Shown piece after piece: positions 8,692 through 17,994 of a stretch of DNA of 64,000 bases. The stretch is from an uncultured bacterium (GTDB taxonomy: Bacteria > Planctomycetota > GCA-002687715). Position numbers and translations under genes: made by a program. The DNA lies in NCBI GenBank assembly GCA_902826835.1, contig CADEGH010000010.1, positions 1 to 64,000 of the forward strand. The letters run 5' to 3'. Numbering within the stretch: position 1 is the first letter of the stretch; each line of letters opens with the position of its first letter. Below the pieces are notes generated by a model. That model was not told where the DNA came from. It did not search any database and saw nothing but the letters and a program-made list of their open reading frames with translations.

Positions 8692-11600
8692 ATGACCGAG
8701 CCCACCAGGACCGCTCCTCGCGCCACCCACCCGCTTCAGTTGGCGCTTCCCGGATTCACTTGGCGAGACCTGTTCCTGCCGGAGCGGCTGGCCGCCCTGC
8801 TGCGGGTGTTCATGGACGACCTCGAACACCGCGATCCGACTCTCGGTCTCAAGTACCGCGAGGTGTTGGAGCGGGGCGACCCGACCCGCGAAGAGGAGAG
8901 CCAAATCGCGACCGAGGTCGGTCCGCACGTCGCGCGATTCCTCGGTTCGCTATTCGGAGCCGAGGCAGCCCAAGGCGGGATCGTCGCGAAGACGGAAGCG
9001 CTCGGCCCGATTTTCCGGGTCCGCCGCGAGTTTGTGAAACGCCGCGCCGCCAAACGGCTCAAGCGCGACGAGTGTCTGACTGCCGACGTGGCGGCTGCGG
9101 ACCTGGCGATGGCCAGCCTGCTCGACCAATTGGCTCCCGCCGAAGTCGGGGTGCACCCCGAGGTGCGGCTCGCGCAGGCGATCGAGCGGCTGCTTCTGGT
9201 GGAGTCGGCCCAAAAGGCGGGTGCGTCGTTGGACGAAGCCCAGGCCGAGACTTGCCGTCGGCTCGCTCGTTGTGCCGTCGTTGCGGCCGCCGACGACGCC
9301 GGCCGCGTCGCGAAGGCGCTCGACATCGCGCAGCTCTACTGCGCCGTCACCGTGCACGCGCCGAATCGGACGCCGGACCGCGCCACCTGGGTGCTCTTCC
9401 GAGAACAGCACCCGATGCACTTCGAGGAGTTGGTTCCGCGGGTCCGTCCCCGCTCGGATCTGCCCGAGCTCTTCCATGGACCGGTGGAGAGTTGGCGCCG
9501 CCGCGACGGCTTCGAGTTGACCGATCGTCGCATGGACCTGAAGGAAGTGCTGAGCCAAGTCGACACCTGCATTTTCTGCCACCATCAAGGGCGCGACACC
9601 TGCTCGAAGGGGCACCTCGAGAAGAACGGCGCGGTAAAGAAAAACCCGCTCGGCATCGCCCTCGACGGCTGCCCCTTGGACGAGCACATTTCCGAGGCGC
9701 ACGAGCTGCGTCAAAAGGGCGACTCGATCGCGGCCTTGGCGACGGTCATGATCAACAATCCGATGTGCCCGGGAACGGGACATCGGATCTGCAATGACTG
9801 CATGAAGGCCTGCATCTATCAGAAGCAGGACCCGGTCAATATTCCGGAGATCGAAACCGGCATCCTCACGGATGTGCTGCGTTTGCCGTACGGGCCGGAG
9901 ATCTACGGACTCTTGACCCGATGGAATCCGCTCAACATCCGCCGGCCGTACCAGCTCCCGCTCAACGGCAAGAAGGTCTTGGTCGTCGGGCTCGGGCCCG
10001 CGGGTTACACCCTCGCGCATTACTTGACCAACGAAGGCTTCGGAGTGGTCGCGATCGACGGCCTCAAGCTCGAGCCTTTGCCCTCCGAATTGGTCGGGAC
10101 CGAGGCGCAGCCGGTACGGGACTGGTCCGCCTTCGAACAGCCCTTGAACCGCCGCACCCTCGACGGTTTCGGAGGAGTCTCCGAGTACGGCATCACCGTT
10201 CGGTGGGACAAGAACTTCCTGCGGCTGATCTACCTCACGCTCTCGCGCAAGCAGGGCTTCGCGGCCTTCGGGGGCGTGCGGTTCGGCGGGACCCTCGAAC
10301 TCGACGATGTGCGCGAGTTGGGATTCGACCACGTCGCGATCGCCACCGGCGCCGGCAAACCGACCGTGGTGGAGATGAAGAACAATCTCATCCGCGGCGT
10401 GCGCCAGGCGAGTGACTTCCTGATGGCCCTCCAGCTCACTGGGGCCTCGAAGGACGACAGTCTCACGAATCTCCAGGTCAGTCTGCCGGCCGTGGTCATC
10501 GGCGGCGGGCTCACCGCGATCGACACCGCCACCGAACTCCTCGCCTATTACCCGATCCAGGTCGAGCGGGTGCTCGTGCGCAGCGAGCGGCTCGCGAAGG
10601 AAGGCCGACTCGATGCCTTACTCGCGCGGTACAGCGCGGAGGAGCGGGAGACCTACGACACCTTCCTCGCCCATGGTCGCCTGGTGAGAGCGGAGCGGGA
10701 ACGGGCCGCGCTGGCGGGCGAAGCGCCCAACTTCGTTCCCTTGGTGCGCAGCTTCGGCGGCGTGACCTTGGCGTACCGCAAGTCGCTCCAGGATTCGCCG
10801 GCCTATCGTCTGAACCACGAAGAAGTGATCAAGGCGCTGGAGGAGGGCATCGACTTTCTCGAAAACGTGTCTCCGACCGAAGCGGTCGCGGATGCCACGG
10901 GTCGCATCGTCGGCCTCAAGATGAAGCGGGGCGGCGGCGCCCCGGCGGGGGAGTTGCCGTGCCGATCCCTGATGATCGCGGCCGGCACGAGCCCCAACAC
11001 CATCTACGAGCGCGAACACGAAGGCTCGTTCGTGCTCGAGGGCAAGTTCTTCAAGCCGTTCGAAGCCAAACGCGAGGGTGGGGCGCTCAAACTCGAACCC
11101 GCCACCGACGCACGCCAGGCCTTTTTCACCTCCTACGCGAAGGACGGATTGACCGTCTCCTACTTCGGCGACAATCACCCCGCCTATGCTGGCAACGTCG
11201 TGAAGGCGATGGCCTCAGCCCGCAACGGGTATCCGCACATTGTGCGTTTGCTCAAGCCGGCCAATCTCGATCCGCGCGACCAAGGGGTGCGCGACCGCAG
11301 CTTCGCCGACCTATTGCGTCGCTTGGACGAAGACCTGGTCGCCCGCGTCGAGCGGGTCACCCGGCTCACGCCCACGATCGTGGAAGTCGTCCTCAAGGCG
11401 CCCCTGCAGGCACGCAAATTCGAACCCGGCCAGTTCTACCGGCTCCAAGACTTCGAGAGCCAGGCGCGCCGGATCGACGGCATCAACCTCGCGATGGAAG
11501 GGCTCGCCCTGACCGGCGCGTGGGTCGATCGGGCGCGCGGTCTGCTCTCGCTCATCATCCTCGAGATGGGCGGATCCTCGAGCCTCTGCGCGTATTTGAA

Positions 11601-12309
11601 GCCCGGCCAGAAGGTCGTGTGCATGGGCCCGACTGGCGAACCGACCGATATTCCCGCCAAGGAAAACGTCGTCCTGCTCGGAGGCGGCCTCGGCAACGCG
11701 GTTTTGTTCAGCATCGCGAAGGCGCTGCGAGCCGCGGGTTCGAAAGTGCTCTACTTCGCGGGCTACAAGAACGGCCAGGATCTGTTCAAACGGGAGGAGA
11801 TCGAGGCCGCCACCGACCAGGTGATCTGGTCGAGCGACACCGGCGTCGAGATCGCTGCGACCCGGCCGCTCGATCGCCACTTCCGGGGCAACATCGTGCA
11901 GGCGATGATCGCCTACGCGAAGGGTGACTTCGGGCCGGCGGTATTCCCGCTCTCGAGCGCGACGCGCCTCATTGCCATCGGCAGCGACCGCATGATGGCG
12001 GCCGTGAAGGCGGCTCGCCACGATCCCAATCTGCTCGCGCCCTACCTCGGGCCGCACACCGCGATTGGCTCCATCAACTCACCGATGCAGTGCATGATGA
12101 AGGAGGTCTGCGCCCAGTGCCTCCAACGCCATGTCGATCCGACCACCGGCGAGGAGTCCTTCATCTTCTCCTGCTTCAATCAGGACCAGCCGCTCGACCA
12201 CGTCGACTTCCGTCACCTCAATCTGCGCCTCCAACAGAACTCGGTGTTGGAGAAACTCTCGGCCGCGACGATCGCGTCGCTGATCCCGAAGCTCCAGCCG
12301 ACCGCGTGA
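8692..12309 (+). CDS. Fused GltD-like / ferredoxin-NADP reductase-like flavoprotein (Nfn-like)
   Basis: This 1205-aa soluble enzyme joins two redox modules. After a helical N-terminal 290 residues comes a cysteine-rich region starting CIFC (Cys293) and running through GCPLDEHI and NPMCPGTGHRICNDCMKAC, laid out like the iron-sulfur domain of GltD and dihydropyrimidine dehydrogenase. An FAD fold (GLGPAG, 433-438) and an NAD(P) fold (GGGLTA, 604-609) follow. From about 885 there is a ferredoxin reductase-type FAD domain (KFEPGQFYRL), an NAD domain (GGGLGNA, 997-1003) and a terminal cluster motif C1134-x5-C1140-x2-C1143-x17-C1161, as in dihydroorotate dehydrogenase electron-transfer subunits. The parts match NfnB and NfnA in one chain, suggesting pyridine nucleotide/ferredoxin electron transfer. 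Bifurcation is only inferred. Confidence 0.8.
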   Translation: MTEPTRTAPRATHPLQLALPGFTWRDLFLPERLAALLRVFMDDLEHRDPTLGLKYREVLERGDPTREEESQIATEVGPHVARFLGSLFGAEAAQGGIVAKTEALGPIFRVRREFVKRRAAKRLKRDECLTADVAAADLAMASLLDQLAPAEVGVHPEVRLAQAIERLLLVESAQKAGASLDEAQAETCRRLARCAVVAAADDAGRVAKALDIAQLYCAVTVHAPNRTPDRATWVLFREQHPMHFEELVPRVRPRSDLPELFHGPVESWRRRDGFELTDRRMDLKEVLSQVDTCIFCHHQGRDTCSKGHLEKNGAVKKNPLGIALDGCPLDEHISEAHELRQKGDSIAALATVMINNPMCPGTGHRICNDCMKACIYQKQDPVNIPEIETGILTDVLRLPYGPEIYGLLTRWNPLNIRRPYQLPLNGKKVLVVGLGPAGYTLAHYLTNEGFGVVAIDGLKLEPLPSELVGTEAQPVRDWSAFEQPLNRRTLDGFGGVSEYGITVRWDKNFLRLIYLTLSRKQGFAAFGGVRFGGTLELDDVRELGFDHVAIATGAGKPTVVEMKNNLIRGVRQASDFLMALQLTGASKDDSLTNLQVSLPAVVIGGGLTAIDTATELLAYYPIQVERVLVRSERLAKEGRLDALLARYSAEERETYDTFLAHGRLVRAERERAALAGEAPNFVPLVRSFGGVTLAYRKSLQDSPAYRLNHEEVIKALEEGIDFLENVSPTEAVADATGRIVGLKMKRGGGAPAGELPCRSLMIAAGTSPNTIYEREHEGSFVLEGKFFKPFEAKREGGALKLEPATDARQAFFTSYAKDGLTVSYFGDNHPAYAGNVVKAMASARNGYPHIVRLLKPANLDPRDQGVRDRSFADLLRRLDEDLVARVERVTRLTPTIVEVVLKAPLQARKFEPGQFYRLQDFESQARRIDGINLAMEGLALTGAWVDRARGLLSLIILEMGGSSSLCAYLKPGQKVVCMGPTGEPTDIPAKENVVLLGGGLGNAVLFSIAKALRAAGSKVLYFAGYKNGQDLFKREEIEAATDQVIWSSDTGVEIAATRPLDRHFRGNIVQAMIAYAKGDFGPAVFPLSSATRLIAIGSDRMMAAVKAARHDPNLLAPYLGPHTAIGSINSPMQCMMKEVCAQCLQRHVDPTTGEESFIFSCFNQDQPLDHVDFRHLNLRLQQNSVLEKLSAATIASLIPKLQPTA

Positions 12310-12331
12310 TCGTGGACGCCTCGGCGCGCGA

Positions 12332-15025
12332 TCAGGGCTGCTCGACGACTTCGAGCGTCGGCGGAGCCTCACCGTACTGCACCGAGAAGGGGACTGCCGG
12401 ATGGCTGACTCCGTTCGCGCGGAGGGTGTAACTCCCCGGGTAGAGCTTGCCGAGCGTGAAGGTGCCGTCGGCTCGGGTCGTGGCGGTTCGCCGAATGTCG
12501 GTGGGCCCGGTGCCGCGAGCGCTCATTTCGACACCACCGGCGGGCCGGCCATCCTTGCGGAGGAGACGGCCGTGAATTACGAGGCTCGGTCGCAAGGTTA
12601 CGCTCGCGACCACGTCGGAGCCCTGCTGGATGGTGACCTCGGTCGCGGCGCTCTGTTCCATGTCTTCACTGCGAACATGAAGTGGGTGAACGCCGTCGGG
12701 GAGGCCGTGGATCGAGAACTCGCCATTTTCGTCGCTGGTGGCGTCGAGACGATCCGCCGGAGTGCGTAGGAACACGCTCATGCCGGGGAGCGGATGACCT
12801 CGCGGATCGACGACTTTGCCCCGAACCGAACCGCCCTTCTTAAGAGGAATCGTGATCCGCTCTTCGGTGCCCGCGCTCACCCAGAACTCGCCGGAACTCC
12901 GTTCGGGGAGCCCGTCGGCACTGGCAAGCAGCTCGTATTTTCCACCCGGAAGATTCACGAACGTGACCTGACCCTCCTCGTTGGTCGAAGGCGGCCCATC
13001 GATGAACTCGGAGCCCCGGCCTCGGATGCGCACCGTGGCGGCGGGGAGCGCTGCGCCGTCGGGTCCAAGCACCTTGGCTTGGATGCTCGAGGCCGCGTGG
13101 AACTGCACGGGGATGCGCTCTCGTTGACCGTAGTCCAGAGTGAGGGGGCCTAAGTAAGCCAGTTCGCCGCCGGTGCGTTCGACGGAGATCTGATAGGTCC
13201 CAGCCGTGAGTCCACCGACCGACACCAAGTCCTCCGCGTTGAGTCCGTGCTCTTGGACGTTGCCATTGCTGTCCCGCAGCTTCACCGTGACCCCGATCGC
13301 CTCGGATGGGGGAGAGGCGGGAAGAGGCGGGAGACTCAATTCGATGACCGCCCCCCGAGCGAGCACCAAGTCCGCGCTTTGCTCTTCGCCTTCCACTTGC
13401 AGCGTCACGATCGGCGAAGGATCCAAGAAGAAGTACTCGGACTTGCTCGGTGTGACTCGGTACGACCCCGGCAGGACACCCAGGATTTCGAATCGTCCGT
13501 CGGCGTCCGTGACCGCCGATCGGGTGCTGTTTTCGATGTCGGTGGCCGTCGGATCGAAGCTTACGAGTCTCCGGTGGTAGTTGTGGGTCAGGGCCAATTT
13601 CTCACCAGTGTAGTTCAGCACTCTGGACAGATCGTCGAAGACGACCTGGCCCTGCGCAAGTTCTACATCGAAGTCCTTGACCCGGACTTCTCCCGAAACC
13701 AGACTCGTGATTGAGAATGGCACGGCCTCTTCGACGTGGTCGGTAATGGGAACCTCGTTGGCGAGAGCGCTGGCACCGCTCGTCTTCGCGACGGTGGTCT
13801 CTCCGAAGCTCCAGCTATGACGGATCCGAAAGCCGTCGTTGTGCAACCCGGAAACGTTAATGAGGAGCTCTGAGGCGTTTTGGTGGCCGGATTGACCTAC
13901 CCTATTGATCATCGGTCCCCTATCGGAAGAGCGACGCTTGGCCGGTCTGGCCTCGACCGTGACCCCTTCGACCGGGCGCTGTTCCCGATCCACCACGCGG
14001 CCGGTGATGCGGCTTTGGGGCCGAAGGACGATGCTCACATTCTCAAGTACGGGGGAACCCTCCAGCACGACGTCCAATCGGCCAAAGCGCTTCAGGTCCT
14101 GATCCGCGGCGAACAGGACCACGGTGGAGGGAGGGATCGTCAGGTTGGTGTAGCGGAAGCGACCGGCGTCGTCGGTGGTGATGCGTTGACCTTGGAGGGA
14201 GACGATGCGCTGCGGCTGGGGGGTCCCATCGAGGTCGACGACGGTGCCGGCCAACGTGCGCTTCGGCGCGCAGATCACGATTTTCTCGAGAGGGGCCGCG
14301 GTGGCTTCGATGGCGCTCGATTCAGTGCGGAAGTGCGTCTCGAGCCGCAAGTCCACCGACCAATGCGACCCGATGCGGGGGCCGACGATGGTCACGAGCC
14401 CGGACTGATCGGCCTTGGCCAGGTAGGCCGTGATCGGGAGGGCGGTGCCCTCCTTGAACGTCAGGGCGATGTCCGCGCCGGGCAGAGACCGACCTTCGAG
14501 ATCCTGGAGCCGGATCTTCAAGGTAGCCCCCGCCGAGAGTTCCAATTCGAGATTGGTCAGGCCGACCTCGGGCACTTGGAACGCGAGAGGCTCCGCGAGC
14601 GCGTGGTGGGAATCGAAGGCCTCGACCATCCATCGACCGGGCTTGAGGTCGGCGAATACGAAGCGGCCGTCCTTGGTCGCTGTGCCGTGGATCACCGAGT
14701 CGGTGGCATTGTTCTCCTCGTCGACGGGAACCACGCGCACCTGGGCTTGGGCCACCGGCTTTTGGTCGGGGCCCAAGACCCGGCCCGTGAGCTTTGCGAC
14801 CTGGCCCGGCGCCAACTCGGTTTCCGGGCGGCTGCCGAACTCGACGGTGGGCAGGGGATCGGCGCTCCCAACTTGCAGCTCCCGAGCCGGGGCACTCAAG
14901 CGCTCGGGGCCGGTCCGCTTCGCCTCCGCGCCGGAACCCGCCCCGGCGGCCCCTTCGGGCCACCACAAATAGGCGCCTCCTGCGGTCAAGGCGATGATCA
15001 AAGTCCAGGTGAGTGCGCGTGGCAT
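12332..15025 (-). CDS. Membrane-anchored carboxypeptidase-regulatory-like repeat protein
   Basis: This 897-aa protein starts at 15025, where GAGGAG lies about nine bases upstream; an in-frame ATG at 15046 is less well supported. A signal anchor (LTWTLIIALTAGGAYLWW) is followed by at least six carboxypeptidase-regulatory-like (CnaB/transthyretin-like) domains. Each shows a G-x-V-x-D...P...V...D..G.F.f..L.pG.Y pattern, for example LTGRVLGPDQKPV, AGTVVDLDGTPQP, ITGRVVDREQRPV, VRGKVVDPRGHPL and IHGRLLRKDGRPA. The same type of array is fused to the sigma factor at 60001-62910. It probably forms an extended rod on the cell surface or in the periplasm. The gene ends 22 bp from the convergent oxidoreductase. 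Confidence 0.8.
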   Translation of the reverse strand: MPRALTWTLIIALTAGGAYLWWPEGAAGAGSGAEAKRTGPERLSAPARELQVGSADPLPTVEFGSRPETELAPGQVAKLTGRVLGPDQKPVAQAQVRVVPVDEENNATDSVIHGTATKDGRFVFADLKPGRWMVEAFDSHHALAEPLAFQVPEVGLTNLELELSAGATLKIRLQDLEGRSLPGADIALTFKEGTALPITAYLAKADQSGLVTIVGPRIGSHWSVDLRLETHFRTESSAIEATAAPLEKIVICAPKRTLAGTVVDLDGTPQPQRIVSLQGQRITTDDAGRFRYTNLTIPPSTVVLFAADQDLKRFGRLDVVLEGSPVLENVSIVLRPQSRITGRVVDREQRPVEGVTVEARPAKRRSSDRGPMINRVGQSGHQNASELLINVSGLHNDGFRIRHSWSFGETTVAKTSGASALANEVPITDHVEEAVPFSITSLVSGEVRVKDFDVELAQGQVVFDDLSRVLNYTGEKLALTHNYHRRLVSFDPTATDIENSTRSAVTDADGRFEILGVLPGSYRVTPSKSEYFFLDPSPIVTLQVEGEEQSADLVLARGAVIELSLPPLPASPPSEAIGVTVKLRDSNGNVQEHGLNAEDLVSVGGLTAGTYQISVERTGGELAYLGPLTLDYGQRERIPVQFHAASSIQAKVLGPDGAALPAATVRIRGRGSEFIDGPPSTNEEGQVTFVNLPGGKYELLASADGLPERSSGEFWVSAGTEERITIPLKKGGSVRGKVVDPRGHPLPGMSVFLRTPADRLDATSDENGEFSIHGLPDGVHPLHVRSEDMEQSAATEVTIQQGSDVVASVTLRPSLVIHGRLLRKDGRPAGGVEMSARGTGPTDIRRTATTRADGTFTLGKLYPGSYTLRANGVSHPAVPFSVQYGEAPPTLEVVEQP

Positions 15026-15129
15026 CAGCGGAGTCTCCTCGTGCATTGTGAGGGACGGATCCGCGGGCGGAAAGTTCCGTAACGAAATTGTCTGCCAGTT
15101 CGTCCCAGGCCGGACGGGGAAATCGTGCG

Positions 15130-16899
15130 CTACCGCTCGAACGCGCCGCGGTCCGGCCCCCCGGATTGCGGTCGCGGCTGGCCTCCGTGGTCCTCGCGGG
15201 ACGGGGAGGGAAGGGCCGTCCCTGCTCCCGGCGTCCCCGGGAGGAGGCCGTAGTCGAGCCCGGTCGGACTGATGAATGCCGGGTTGGCTTGGACCGTGCC
15301 CGGATCTCGCCCCAAGGCCTGCCACGCGGAAAGCGTGTAGGTCAAGAAATTGGTGTCGTCCTGCACCACCACCGGCCAGTTGTCGACGCTGAAGTACACG
15401 TTGGCTTCGGTGACCAGGCCGGGGAGGCAGTCCGCGGTGAACGCGAGGGCGCCCCGCCGACCGCCCCGCAGGACGTTGTTCCGAATCTGGTTTCCGGTCG
15501 ACCCGTTGAGCAGGCTGACGGCATAACGACCTCGGCCCGAGCTGTAAGCCACGGTGTTGTGCTCCACGATATTGTCGCGGCAACCCCAGATCGGGCCGGC
15601 GCCGTCGTCCCACAGAGCAATGCCCGTCGAGTTGAGCCAGGCATCGTTGAGGATCAGATTGTTGCGAATGACCGAACGGCGGACCGAGGCGAGGTTGATG
15701 GCGGCCCCACCCAACTCCCCGTTATTGACACACAGGTTGCGGGCGACCACACACTCGGAGCTGATGCCATCCGGGACGTAGCCGCCGATGGGCGCAAGGA
15801 ACAGCGGGTCGGCGTTGATTTGAATGCCGCTGGCCCGATTGTCGTGGCAGTGGTTCCCGACGATCACCGCGCGGTCACCTGAGTTCGAATGGTAGATCCC
15901 GTGCTCATCGATGGAGCCGTAACACTCGTTGCCGAGGAGCCGCAGGTCATCGGCGTAGTCCGTGAAGATCCCCCACTTTTGGTGATTGCCGAACACACAG
16001 GCCTGGATGGTTACATGGTCGGAGAGGGAAATTCTCACCCCCGATCGCCGCGAGGAGAACACCCGAAGGCCGTGAATCCACACGTGGCTCGAGCTGCCGA
16101 TGAAGATCGAATTGCGGTCGTCGTTGTTGGTGTTGGCGGAGCCGGTGAGGATCGCACCGCTGCCCGTCGCGCGGAAAATCAGCGGTTGGTTCGCGGTGCC
16201 GGCCGCGTTGCGGATCAGCACTGGACCCAGGTAGTTGCCGTCGGCGATTTCGACCACATCTCCGGGGCCGACCAGGGTCGCGGCGTGGCGAATCTCCCGC
16301 CACGCGGTCTGGGGCGAAAGACCATTGTTCGCGTTGTTCCCGGTCGGGGACACGTAGCGTGTGGCAGGGCGGGTCGGCGCGGCGGGGCGGAAGGGGGCGA
16401 GAAGGCCCGAGGGTACGGCCGCGGATCCGACCAGCACGCTGTGGCGTGCGGGTGAGATCCCGGAAACCACGAACCCCGGTCCAGGCAGGGCGGCGAGGCC
16501 GGCCGCATCGAGTCCGAGGCCGACCAAATTGGGGTCGTCCGGAAGCAGGACCGAGGGATAGGCCCAGCCACTCACATCCGCGAGGCCGTAGAAGTCGCTG
16601 AACACAGTGGCGACGGTCGGCGAAGCGCCGAAGAGGTCGAGGTAGACGAGGGGGCGATTGAGCGGGAACACGCCGTTCCCCGGGCCGAGCGTAAAGCCGG
16701 GACTGGTGCCCAGCGTGGAGAGGTCGAACCCGTACGCCGCGAGGGGTGTGGTCGGCCCAAGGACGCCGAAGGACCGCGATCCCAGGGGGATTGCGGGGTC
16801 CCACCTGAGCCCGAGGGTCGAGGGTTGAGCAAACAGGACGGTAGGGAGAAGGATCGTCGCAAGGGGGGCGGCGAAGCCACGATTTCTGGATGGCATCAT
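15130..16899 (-). CDS. Secreted right-handed beta-helix protein
   Basis: This 589-aa protein has a Sec signal peptide (PLATILLPTVLFAQ) after a double ATG. Residues about 28-170 resemble the recurrent domain found at the ends of other secreted proteins here. From about 178 the sequence YVSPTGNNANNGLSPQTAW opens a parallel beta-helix of the pectate-lyase/NosD type, with repeated segments such as HVWIHGLRVF, HVTIQACVFGN, LRLLGNECYG, AVIVGNHCHDN and CVVARNLCVNN. Such proteins often bind or cleave polysaccharide; no catalytic set was identified. It precedes 12332-15025 by 104 bp on the same strand. It is divergent from the ABC exporter genes with 189 bp between starts. Confidence 0.85.
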   Translation of the reverse strand: MMPSRNRGFAAPLATILLPTVLFAQPSTLGLRWDPAIPLGSRSFGVLGPTTPLAAYGFDLSTLGTSPGFTLGPGNGVFPLNRPLVYLDLFGASPTVATVFSDFYGLADVSGWAYPSVLLPDDPNLVGLGLDAAGLAALPGPGFVVSGISPARHSVLVGSAAVPSGLLAPFRPAAPTRPATRYVSPTGNNANNGLSPQTAWREIRHAATLVGPGDVVEIADGNYLGPVLIRNAAGTANQPLIFRATGSGAILTGSANTNNDDRNSIFIGSSSHVWIHGLRVFSSRRSGVRISLSDHVTIQACVFGNHQKWGIFTDYADDLRLLGNECYGSIDEHGIYHSNSGDRAVIVGNHCHDNRASGIQINADPLFLAPIGGYVPDGISSECVVARNLCVNNGELGGAAINLASVRRSVIRNNLILNDAWLNSTGIALWDDGAGPIWGCRDNIVEHNTVAYSSGRGRYAVSLLNGSTGNQIRNNVLRGGRRGALAFTADCLPGLVTEANVYFSVDNWPVVVQDDTNFLTYTLSAWQALGRDPGTVQANPAFISPTGLDYGLLPGTPGAGTALPSPSREDHGGQPRPQSGGPDRGAFER

Positions 16900-17088
16900 G
16901 GTAGGACCGACCCTGTCCAAACTAGGGATCGACCAGACGGAGGTCTTGCTTGACCTGCAAGTAGGCCCGGGGACCCGAGACTTTTTTCTCGCTGTCCCTG
17001 AACCTTCCGTTCCGGCCGCGAACAGGTTGGCGGTCCACCCCCGGCGGTGGCAGGGTGCGCGCACTTCGTTCCTTCGGAAGGTACCTGC

Positions 17089-17994
17089 ATGAGCCTGAGT
17101 TTGCGCCTGGAGGGTGTCAGCAAGCGCTTTGCTGATCATCTCGCGGTGGATCGCCTCGATCTCGAAATTCCCTCCGGCATCGTGGTGGGGTTCCTTGGCC
17201 CAAATGGCGCCGGGAAAACCACCACGATCCGGATGATCATGAGCATCTACACGCCGGACTCGGGGACTCTCTCCGTGCTCGGCGAACCCAATGCTCTCCT
17301 CGTCAAGGACCGCCTCGGCTACCTGCCGGAAGAAAAAGGGCTCTATCGCAAGATGCGGGCGGTCGAAGTGGTCGCCTACTTCGGGCGCCTGAAGGGAATG
17401 ACCGCGCCCGCCGCCAAGGCCGCGGCCAAAGCGCTGCTCGAGCGCCTCGAACTCGGCCACGTCCTCGAGAAAAAGTGCGAGGCTTTGAGCAAGGGCATGC
17501 AGCAGAAGGTCCAAGTGGCGGCCACCTTGGTCCACGACCCCGAGTTCGTGATTCTGGACGAACCGTTTTCGGGCCTCGATCCCGTCAACGCCGAGCTCTT
17601 GCGGGGAGTCATCCGCGACCTGAAGGCCAAGCGGAAGACGGTCATGTTCTCGACCCACGTGATGGAGCACGCCGAGCAGCTCTGCGATCACGTCGTCTTG
17701 ATCAACCGCGGCAAGAAGGTCTTGGATGGGTCTTTGGCGTCCGTGCGCCAGAGCCGGGGGCTCTCCGTTCATCTCGATTACGACGGCGACAGCCGCGTCT
17801 TGCAGGGACTGCCCGGCGTGGCTCGTCTGAATGACGCCGGCAAAACCGCCGAGCTCGCCCTCTTGGATGGAGCTGACCCGCAGGCGATTTTGTCCGCCCT
17901 GGTGGGGCGTATCGCCATCCGCAAGTTCGATTTGAGGGAGCCGTCGCTGCACGAGATCTTCGTACGCGAAGTAGGAGGGAAGACCCATGAATAA
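17089..17994 (+). CDS. ABC transporter ATP-binding protein (NatA-like)
   Basis: This 301-aa ATPase powers the adjacent ABC-2 permease. Walker A GPNGAGKT is at 37-44, the signature LSKGMQQ at 133-139, Walker B VILDEP at 154-159 and the switch histidine in FSTHVMEH. The C-terminal 80 residues match the DUF4162-type tail common in NatA/CcmA-like exporters. The start at 17089 follows GGAAGG; an in-frame upstream ATG at 17047 lacks support. Its last eight bases overlap the permease start, so the two are translationally coupled. The substrate is unknown. Confidence 0.93.
   Translation: MSLSLRLEGVSKRFADHLAVDRLDLEIPSGIVVGFLGPNGAGKTTTIRMIMSIYTPDSGTLSVLGEPNALLVKDRLGYLPEEKGLYRKMRAVEVVAYFGRLKGMTAPAAKAAAKALLERLELGHVLEKKCEALSKGMQQKVQVAATLVHDPEFVILDEPFSGLDPVNAELLRGVIRDLKAKRKTVMFSTHVMEHAEQLCDHVVLINRGKKVLDGSLASVRQSRGLSVHLDYDGDSRVLQGLPGVARLNDAGKTAELALLDGADPQAILSALVGRIAIRKFDLREPSLHEIFVREVGGKTHE

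Noticed and set aside
15026..15613. Upstream extension of the carboxypeptidase-regulatory-like repeat gene
   Set aside because: The added residues are Arg/Gln/Gly-rich shadow of the beta-helix gene, and GAGGAG with a signal anchor marks 15025 as the start.
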